The notes under the pieces are model-generated. The model did no database searches. It saw nothing but the letters and a program-made list of their open reading frames with translations, and was not told the DNA's origin. From Gammaproteobacteria bacterium (GTDB lineage: Bacteria > Pseudomonadota > Gammaproteobacteria > S012-40), in the NCBI GenBank assembly GCA_919902765.1, contig CAKKRP010000006.1, forward strand, positions 1 to 43,481: DNA of 43,481 nucleotides, read 5' to 3'. Made by a program: the position numbers and the translations under genes. Below are positions 37,597-43,481 of this stretch, piece by piece (the first letter of the stretch is position 1; every line of letters starts with the position of its first letter).

Positions 37597-37916
37597 AACC
37601 GTTCCTCCGTTTGCATGGGTGCATGGGAATAGCATTTCTTGGGGCATATTTTTGCGCAGGCTTCACATCCTACACAATTCATCTGGTTGGCGATGGTCAT
37701 GACCTTTTTCTCGTATTCACTGTCATCGTCATCATCGTCACCGAGCGCGATATCGACGTAGGCGCCGTCTTCGTCCACCCCTTTGAGTTGCAACACATCG
37801 CGCCCGCACACGCGGAAGCAACGCCCGCAACCGATACATTTTTCCTCGGTGATCGCCTGGACAAATTTGGGCGTCCAACTGCGACCGTCCGGCAGCGAAA
37901 TTGTGACAAGCTTCAT
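37593..37916 (-). CDS. fdxB: Nif-specific ferredoxin III (2[4Fe-4S])
   Basis: A 107-residue ferredoxin, probably donating electrons for cofactor assembly or to nitrogenase. The start at 37916 ([18 protein letters not shown]) matches the family, with GGAGG upstream. Two cluster motifs are present: [15 protein letters not shown] and [15 protein letters not shown]. Between them is a run of six Asp residues, longer than I expect for this family. It lies between the DUF683 gene (4-bp gap) and nifQ (4-bp overlap). Confidence 0.92.
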   Translation of the reverse strand: MKLVTISLPDGRSWTPKFVQAITEEKCIGCGRCFRVCGRDVLQLKGVDEDGAYVDIALGDDDDDDSEYEKKVMTIANQMNCVGCEACAKICPKKCYSHAPMQTEERL

Positions 37917-37920
37917 CGCT

Positions 37921-38193
37921 TTATCCTCCCGCCGCCGCGAGGCGTCTCCTTGCCTCGGCGAGATTTTTATACGCCTCAAAGGCTTGTGCGGCGACCGCCG
38001 GAATATTCTCCCACCCGGTGGGCAAGTCTTCCGACAAATCGTGCAAATTCATCTTTAAATTAGTCGCCTGGGCGTTCATTTTTTTGATCTCCTTTTTCAA
38101 GGATTCGAGATCAACCGGCGCCTCCCGCCGTTCCACAAATTCCTCCCAATGCGGGACATCCGATTCCGACCACGGTAAACTATCGGTATTCAT
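37921..38193 (-). CDS. CCE_0567/DUF683-family nif-associated protein
   Basis: A 90-residue protein from the ATG at 38193 (GAGGAGG upstream), 10 bp after the DUF269 gene. It is helical with the conserved core [21 protein letters not shown] then [16 protein letters not shown]. It is found in most nif clusters and reported to bind metal; its precise role is not settled. A poorly conserved N-terminal part ([18 protein letters not shown]) precedes the core. Confidence 0.88.
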   Translation of the reverse strand: MNTDSLPWSESDVPHWEEFVERREAPVDLESLKKEIKKMNAQATNLKMNLHDLSEDLPTGWENIPAVAAQAFEAYKNLAEARRRLAAAGG

Positions 38194-38203
38194 AGCGACC
38201 TCC

Positions 38204-38677
38204 TCAGCCATATTTTGCCACTTCGGGAAACTTGTGTATCATTTCGACACCTTGCGCGACCAGTTTCTCACCCTCTTCAGCGAGCTTTTCCATGCTGATG
38301 AAGCCGAAGCGATGTACGTCACGTAGTTGTTTATTGACGACGATCAGCCGCCCCGCCATCAATACCATGCGACCAAAACCTTCGTGATGCATCTTCATCA
38401 TCGGCGCGACCATGACACCGGTAGCGCGTTCGACGGCTAACCCGATCGCGTTATAAAATATTTCTAAACGCCACAGTGTTTCCGGATCGGGATCGCCGAT
38501 GATAGGCATTTCGCGGCGCTGCTCTTTGGTGAGCACATAGGGCGCAAGCAGATCGGCGTCGCTCTTGTTGTCCCAGGTGCCGTGGGCGTCCTGCGCGCGC
38601 CATTGTTTGATCAGTTCCTTGATGAAGGCGGACTCCGTCATCTCGCGTTGTACGACGGCGGGTTGTGTACTAAGCAT
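38204..38677 (-). CDS. NifX-associated (DUF269) protein
   Basis: A 157-residue protein of the family always found beside nifX. The start at 38677 ([13 protein letters not shown]) overlaps nifX by 8 bp. Typical stretches are [19 protein letters not shown] and [25 protein letters not shown]. Its exact function is unknown; mutant studies of relatives suggest a role in FeMo-cofactor assembly. Confidence 0.92.
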   Translation of the reverse strand: MLSTQPAVVQREMTESAFIKELIKQWRAQDAHGTWDNKSDADLLAPYVLTKEQRREMPIIGDPDPETLWRLEIFYNAIGLAVERATGVMVAPMMKMHHEGFGRMVLMAGRLIVVNKQLRDVHRFGFISMEKLAEEGEKLVAQGVEMIHKFPEVAKYG

Positions 38678-39080
38678 GGTCCGTCCCCTCCGCGAAATCG
38701 AGCGTGCGTTCCCGCCCTTTGAGCAAGGCCTTACGCAACCACGGCGGCGGCGTACCATTCAATACGGCTTGCAATTTCACCAATATTTCCGCAATAAATT
38801 CGGGTTCGTTGACCTTGATAGGATGAATATTTTTTGCCACCACGCGCGCGGCACCGGAGCCACCTATGGCCGCGACATAAAGTATCGCGCAATCTTTGAT
38901 GACGTCCAACTTCGGCGCGAGTTTGTCCTCGTTGCCATCTTCTTGTAAATCGCCGTCGAACTGCACGGCCTCCACAAATTGGTGGCTCGTCGGCGACACT
39001 TGGTAAATGGCGATATTTTTCGCCCAGCCGAAATGGGCATCGACGCGTTTCATATCTTGTGTGGCGAAAGCGACTTTCAT
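38670..39080 (-). CDS. nifX: NifX, FeMo-cofactor precursor carrier
   Basis: Binds NifB-co and VK-cluster and passes them between NifB, NifEN and apo-nitrogenase. It is 136 residues from the ATG at 39080 (AGGTTTT region upstream; GGAGG at 39084-39088 on the complement). The NifX/NafY fold pattern [21 protein letters not shown] and [21 protein letters not shown] is clear. It lies 40 bp after nifN. Confidence 0.94.
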   Translation of the reverse strand: MKVAFATQDMKRVDAHFGWAKNIAIYQVSPTSHQFVEAVQFDGDLQEDGNEDKLAPKLDVIKDCAILYVAAIGGSGAARVVAKNIHPIKVNEPEFIAEILVKLQAVLNGTPPPWLRKALLKGRERTLDFAEGTDHA

Positions 39081-39120
39081 AAAACCTCCGGATGAATGAT
39101 TGACATTTTTTGAACCCGAT

Positions 39121-40509
39121 TTAATGAGCCGCAACCGGCGTAGACGCATTGCGTTCTTCCATGACTGGCGCCCATGACTCGGGGCTAGCCTCATGTGCGT
39201 TGGCAAGAAACAAATTGCCGATCTCGAAAACCAAATCGCGCGTGCCGCGATAACCGACCATCACACGGTGCGCCGCGCCCAGGCGATCGAACATCGGCAC
39301 GCCCATGCGCAAAAACGGAATTCCCGTGCGTTGCGCCATCTGGCGGCCGTGGGCGTGGGTAATGAGCAGGTCGCAGCCCTGGGCGCATTGTTCCAGATCT
39401 TCCAGATCACCGATCAGCACCTCCTTACACGGCATTTTTTCGAGCATGGGTGATTGCGTGGTGGTAACCACTGCCGCCAGTTCACAGCCCATGTCGGCCA
39501 GAAACGCACCTACGCTCCATAGCAAATCCGGTTCGGCGCCGAGCGCAATTTTTTTTCGGCCGAAAAAAAAGTGGCCGTCCAGCATCGCATCCACTAACTG
39601 GCTGCGCAGACGCCGGTATTTTACCGGCACCGGCACGCCGGATAGATTCGATAATACGCTGAGGAAATGATCGTTTGCCTCTAATCCGGTCAGCCGATCA
39701 AAGACCTCGTAAGGCACATCGGTTTTGTCTTGCAGCGCCTGCGCGGCGTCACGCATCTGCTCGCCGATGGCAAGCGTCATACGCGCGTCGCCCATGGCAC
39801 GAATTTGCTGAAGCGTCGTGCCGCCGAACGTGGTTGGACTAAAATCGTCCGGGATATGCCCATCCAGAGACCCCGACAAATCCGGCAAAAAGGTGGCGCT
39901 AAGACCAAACGCCGCAATGATTTCACGTAACTCATCCAGATCGCCCGGCGTCAAGTGAGCGCCAGGGAGAACATTCACAACCCCCCGCCCAAGCGCATTG
40001 TTGTTAAACATCGTCATCGGAAATTTTTTGTCCTCCACCAAGGTCTCGACTATCCGCCTTACCGCCTTGGCCCAACCATCCTGAAACGCGTCTTTGTAAT
40101 CCGGCGTCGAGATGTACACGATGGGCAGGGTGGCCAATTCGGGATGTTTGACGCGAATCAATTTCAAATAACCGTCCACGTCATCGCCCTTGGTCTCGGT
40201 GAGCCCCGTCGAGGCGATACCGATAATCTCCGGCTTAGCGCGAGTATGGATGTTCATCAGCGCCTGTTCGATATTCTCCATGCCGCCCATGATGGTAGTG
40301 ACTTCATTCATGGCCGTGGTTTGCAATGGAATCGCTTCACGGAAATGGCGCACGAACAACACCAGGCCGAACGCGGTACATCCCTGCGAACCATGCAACA
40401 CCGGCATGCATTTGTTCAAACCCATAAATGCCAGTGCCGCACCGATGGGCTGGCTCATCTTCAGCGGATTGACGCTGCAGGCCTTCTTCGATGTCACGAC
40501 GGTAGCCAT
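39121..40509 (-). CDS. nifN: NifN, FeMo-cofactor scaffold subunit
   Basis: With NifE forms the scaffold where the cofactor is completed. It is 462 residues from the ATG at 40509, two bases after the nifE stop. The pattern CSVNPLKMSQPIGAALAFMG and VLHGSQGCTAFGLV, with the later GIASTGLTETKGDD, marks NifN rather than NifK: the third cluster cysteine of NifK is replaced (STGL instead of STTC). Length is normal. Confidence 0.95.
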   Translation of the reverse strand: MATVVTSKKACSVNPLKMSQPIGAALAFMGLNKCMPVLHGSQGCTAFGLVLFVRHFREAIPLQTTAMNEVTTIMGGMENIEQALMNIHTRAKPEIIGIASTGLTETKGDDVDGYLKLIRVKHPELATLPIVYISTPDYKDAFQDGWAKAVRRIVETLVEDKKFPMTMFNNNALGRGVVNVLPGAHLTPGDLDELREIIAAFGLSATFLPDLSGSLDGHIPDDFSPTTFGGTTLQQIRAMGDARMTLAIGEQMRDAAQALQDKTDVPYEVFDRLTGLEANDHFLSVLSNLSGVPVPVKYRRLRSQLVDAMLDGHFFFGRKKIALGAEPDLLWSVGAFLADMGCELAAVVTTTQSPMLEKMPCKEVLIGDLEDLEQCAQGCDLLITHAHGRQMAQRTGIPFLRMGVPMFDRLGAAHRVMVGYRGTRDLVFEIGNLFLANAHEASPESWAPVMEERNASTPVAAH

Positions 40510-40511
40510 GA

Positions 40512-41987
40512 TTAACTCGCCTCTTTTACTTGTTGAATGGGCGCGTGTGCGCCCGGTACGACCGCACATCCGGTATCGCTACGCACCGGATCCGCCACAT
40601 CTAAATCCGTATCCCACGGCGCGGGTTTGCGCACTTGTTCCCAAATCGGACTACTGAGCGCTTTGTCGATCTCCTCCACCAACGCGATCATGCCGTCGTA
40701 ACCCGCGTAGGCGTGGTGCCGCTCTTGATTGATATCCAACCACGGCATCTTGGCCTTGAGCGCGATAAATTGTGAACGCCCGCCCGACAACATGATGTCG
40801 GCCTTGGCGTCCTTGAGCATTTTGTACATTTCACGCGGCGTCATGTCGTCAAACATATGTGCGTCGTCGCCCATGATTTCTTTGATGCGCTCTTTATCTT
40901 CTTTGGTGGATTTTTTGACGCTAGTACCTACGATCTCAATGCCGACCTCTTGTAACGCCGCAACCACCGACCACGATTTCACACCGCCGGTAATCAGCAA
41001 CACACGTTTGCCTTGCAGACGTTGTTTATAGGGTTCCAAACGCGCCCACGCGCGTGTTTCTTCGCGAGTGATAACGGCCTCGGTGCGCGCGAGTAATTCA
41101 TCCGGCGCGCCGCGTTGCACTAATAATTGCGCGATATTGCGCAACGAATCGCTCATATCGGCGATGCCGTAGAACGATCCTTCAAAAAACGGGATGCCAT
41201 AACGCTCTTCCATTTTGCGCGAGATATTGATCATGGCCTTGGAACACACCATCATCGCGGCCTTGGCGCGGTGTGAATAGGCGACCTCGCGATAGCGCGC
41301 ATCGCCGGAAATACACGCCAGGATGCGAATGCCCAGCTCGTCGAGCAGCGGTTTGATCTGCCACAATTCGCCGCCGAGGTTGTACTCACCGATAATGTTA
41401 ATATCATACGGTGTCGTATATTCCGGTTCTTGGGTGCCGATCACATACTCTAACAGCGCCTCGCCCGCCAGCTTGTTGCCAAGATTTTTGTTACCTACGA
41501 ACCCCGGACTATTAATGGGCACGATGGGCAAGCCAAACTTTTGCGTCGCCGCTTTACACACCGCTTCGATATCGTCGCCGATCAGCGCCGTCACACAGGT
41601 CTGATATACGAACACCGCTGGCGGGTTATATTTATCGATGATCTCTTTTACCGATTTGAATAAACGCTTTTCACCGCCGAAGACCACGTCGGTTTCGTTG
41701 ATGTCAGTGGTAAAACTGGTGCGGTATAACAGCGAACCCGAGGATTTTGCGCCGCGATTGTCCCACGAGTTGCCCTCACACGCGATCGGGCCATGCACAA
41801 GGTGCGCGACATCCGTAATGGGTTGCAGCGCGATCTTGGCGCCGTCGAACGCGCATCCGCCTGCGGCCGCGCCGGGTTGCAGTTGTTTGGTGCAACCTTT
41901 TTTTCGCTCTTTTTCGCCCTTCGCCTGATTTTTGCCGCAGGCGGGTTCATTAAAGACGTCTTGGATCGTGGTCGATAGCGTGCTCAT
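40512..41987 (-). CDS. nifE: NifE, FeMo-cofactor scaffold subunit
   Basis: Partner of NifN in the cofactor scaffold, 491 residues from the ATG at 41987 (GGAG 9 nt upstream). The frame is open 51 codons further, but that part would run into the intergenic hairpin and is not conserved. Typical residues are the cysteines in KIALQPITDVAHLVHGPIAC, EGNSWDNRG and YQTCVTALIGDDIEAVC. The N-terminus carries a Cys/Lys-rich part (ACGKNQAKGEKERKKGC). A longish C-terminal tail follows the last conserved region. Confidence 0.96.
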   Translation of the reverse strand: MSTLSTTIQDVFNEPACGKNQAKGEKERKKGCTKQLQPGAAAGGCAFDGAKIALQPITDVAHLVHGPIACEGNSWDNRGAKSSGSLLYRTSFTTDINETDVVFGGEKRLFKSVKEIIDKYNPPAVFVYQTCVTALIGDDIEAVCKAATQKFGLPIVPINSPGFVGNKNLGNKLAGEALLEYVIGTQEPEYTTPYDINIIGEYNLGGELWQIKPLLDELGIRILACISGDARYREVAYSHRAKAAMMVCSKAMINISRKMEERYGIPFFEGSFYGIADMSDSLRNIAQLLVQRGAPDELLARTEAVITREETRAWARLEPYKQRLQGKRVLLITGGVKSWSVVAALQEVGIEIVGTSVKKSTKEDKERIKEIMGDDAHMFDDMTPREMYKMLKDAKADIMLSGGRSQFIALKAKMPWLDINQERHHAYAGYDGMIALVEEIDKALSSPIWEQVRKPAPWDTDLDVADPVRSDTGCAVVPGAHAPIQQVKEAS

Positions 41988-42043
41988 ATTTAGTCTCCAG
42001 AACTCATACCGCGACCCAAGCGGATCTGTGGGTTGATGGATTA

Positions 42044-42060
42044 GGCGCGCCAAGCGCGCC
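42044..42060 (-). promoter_or_regulatory. Hairpin in the nifK-nifE spacer
   Basis: GGCGCGC and GCGCGCC form a perfect 7-bp stem around a 3-nt loop, 16 bp after the nifK stop, with no T-run. It would suit a processing or stabilising hairpin that raises nifK over nifE message. Confidence 0.6.
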
Positions 42061-42075
42061 GTAACCCTTGTACAC

Positions 42076-43481
42076 TTAGCGAATAATGTCAAAGCTGTAG
42101 TCCGTCTTCGCCGGTACATTGGTATTCTTGTCCATCTCATCGAATATTTTATCCAGCAAAGTCACCAGCACATTCATCGCCCCTTGATAACCCCAGACCG
42201 GATAACGATGTTTGTGGTGGCGATCAAAAATCGGAAATCCGATGCGAATGAGCGGCGTGCCCGTATCGCGTTCCAGATATTTTCCGTAGGTGTTGCCGAT
42301 TAAAAAATCCACCGGTTCGGTAAACAATAGCGAACGCATATGCCACAAATCCTTGCCAGCATACGCGTGGCAGTTCTTGCCGAACGGCGAGCTATCGAAC
42401 AATGCCTGCATCTTCACCGCCCAATCTTTGCTACCGTTGGTAGCGAGCACATGCACCGGTTCGGCGCCGAGTTCCATCAAAAACCCGGTTAAGCCCATGC
42501 ACATGTCGGGATCACCGTAGATAGCGAATTTTTTTCCGTGCAGATGCGCGCTGGAATCGGCGATCGCATCGACCAGGCGGCCACGTTCTTTTTCCAACTC
42601 GGCCGGAATCGCCTTGCCGGTGAGACGCGCCACCTCCATCAGAAACTTGTCAGTTCCGGCGACGCCCACCGGATGATGTAACGCCACGACTTCCTGCCCT
42701 TTGCTTTGGATAAACGGTAGGGTTTTCTCGGTACAAAATTCCTGCATCGAAATCGTCGCCTTGGCATTGAGTGCGAGCCGCGCCTGCTCCAGCGTAGTGC
42801 CGCCGTCATACATGCGGAACTCGCCGTCGGCGGGCGTATCCCACACATCAGAGTTGTCGGCGAGGATGGTATAGTTCACATCCATCGTGTTTAATATGCG
42901 CTTTATTTCGCGCAAGTTCCCCACGGTGTAACCGTCGAAACCGCCGATGAAGTTGATCGAGTCGTTCGGCGCGCGCGTTTCCGGCGGCACCGTTCCGGCC
43001 TTGCCATCCCAAAAATGCTGCAAGATACCTTTAAGCGCGTTGTCATAGCCGGTGATATGCGAGCCGACGAAGGCCGGTGTATGGGCAAAAGGCACGTCGT
43101 ATTCGTTCGGCACCGAACCCTTTTCTTTCGAGGTCTTAATGAACGCGTTCAAGTCGTCGCCGATGACCTCCGCCATGCACGTGGTACTGACGGCGATCAT
43201 CTTCGGCTTGTACATGCTGTACGCATTCGCCAAGCCATCGATCATATTGTTCAAACCGCCGAAAACGGCCGCGTCTTCGGTCATCGACGACGACACGCAG
43301 GATGACGGCTCCTTGAAGTGTCGACTGAAGTGCGAGCGATAATACGCGACGCAACCCTGCGATCCATGCACGAATGGCAACGTGCTTTCAAAACCGACAG
43401 CGGCGAATACCGCACCCAACGGTTGACAGGCCTTGGCCGGGTTCACCGTCAGCGCCTCGCGCGAAAAATTCTTTTCGCGGT
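42076..43481 (-). CDS. nifK: Nitrogenase MoFe-protein beta chain, 5' end outside the window
   Basis: Beta subunit of dinitrogenase; with NifD it holds the P-clusters. 467 residues are visible. A GTG at 43446 is open as a start, but the upstream codons in frame read [11 protein letters not shown], which is conserved NifK sequence running on into [12 protein letters not shown], so the true start lies beyond 43481 and about 50 residues are missing. P-cluster cysteines are visible in [17 protein letters not shown] and [12 protein letters not shown]. Other NifK marks are [10 protein letters not shown] and the C-terminal [18 protein letters not shown]. nifD and nifH probably lie further right. Confidence 0.97.
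   Translation of the reverse strand, partial: REKNFSREALTVNPAKACQPLGAVFAAVGFESTLPFVHGSQGCVAYYRSHFSRHFKEPSSCVSSSMTEDAAVFGGLNNMIDGLANAYSMYKPKMIAVSTTCMAEVIGDDLNAFIKTSKEKGSVPNEYDVPFAHTPAFVGSHITGYDNALKGILQHFWDGKAGTVPPETRAPNDSINFIGGFDGYTVGNLREIKRILNTMDVNYTILADNSDVWDTPADGEFRMYDGGTTLEQARLALNAKATISMQEFCTEKTLPFIQSKGQEVVALHHPVGVAGTDKFLMEVARLTGKAIPAELEKERGRLVDAIADSSAHLHGKKFAIYGDPDMCMGLTGFLMELGAEPVHVLATNGSKDWAVKMQALFDSSPFGKNCHAYAGKDLWHMRSLLFTEPVDFLIGNTYGKYLERDTGTPLIRIGFPIFDRHHKHRYPVWGYQGAMNVLVTLLDKIFDEMDKNTNVPAKTDYSFDIIR

Noticed and set aside
43446..43481. GTG at 43446 as the nifK start.
   Set aside because: The codons upstream in frame encode conserved NifK sequence, so the gene continues beyond the window.
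37069..43481. Sigma-54/NifA promoter inside the nif operon.
   Set aside because: I found no TGGCAC-N5-TTGC pattern in the short spacers; the genes mostly overlap or lie close together, so the promoter is presumably upstream of the window.

Overview
The window looks like a chromosomal segment of a nitrogen-fixing gammaproteobacterium, possibly a sulfur-oxidiser or Chromatiales-like lineage. This is inferred from gene order (yceD-rpmF-plsX-fabHDG-acpP-fabF-pabC-mltG-tmk-holB; rluC divergent from rne) and from the nif genes. Nothing here fixes the genus.

Left third (1-15.2 kb), accessory DNA. On the minus strand lies a secreted cohesin-like protein with calcium-binding repeats (288-1112). Beside it is a 2394-residue SpvB/FG-GAP/RHS polymorphic toxin (1971-9155) with a dockerin-like segment inside its RHS shell, followed by two candidate immunity genes. 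From about 9.3 to 14.1 kb there is a chromosomal integron. It has an IntI tyrosine recombinase with its family-specific insertion (13025-14068, plus strand), a divergent candidate cassette promoter (12981-13010) and an attI core (12733-12739). Four attC sites and five cassettes on the minus strand run away from intI. One cassette carries a Tlde1-like L,D-transpeptidase-fold toxin with a periplasmic immunity candidate; three others encode small exported proteins. Downstream of intI come an orphan HicB-like antitoxin and a VapBC-type pair.

Middle (15.2-36.5 kb), housekeeping DNA. A minus-strand series of mostly overlapping or closely spaced genes runs yceD-rpmF-plsX-fabH-fabD-fabG-acpP-(terminator)-fabF-pabB-pabC-mltG-tmk-holB-pilZ-tatD, covering fatty-acid, folate and envelope synthesis and DNA replication. 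It is followed by maf, an rluC-HAD phosphatase-sppA operon, a long structured leader and rne. A protein tyrosine phosphatase, a small unknown gene and mog come next.

Right end (37.1-43.5 kb), minus-strand nif operon: nifK (5' end outside the window)-nifE-nifN-nifX-DUF269-DUF683-fdxB-nifQ. It encodes the MoFe-protein beta subunit, the FeMo-cofactor scaffold and carrier, a ferredoxin and a molybdenum donor. The operon promoter must lie beyond the right edge.

The least ordinary parts are the integron with its own attC family and effector-immunity cassette, and the RHS toxin/cohesin-like neighbourhood.
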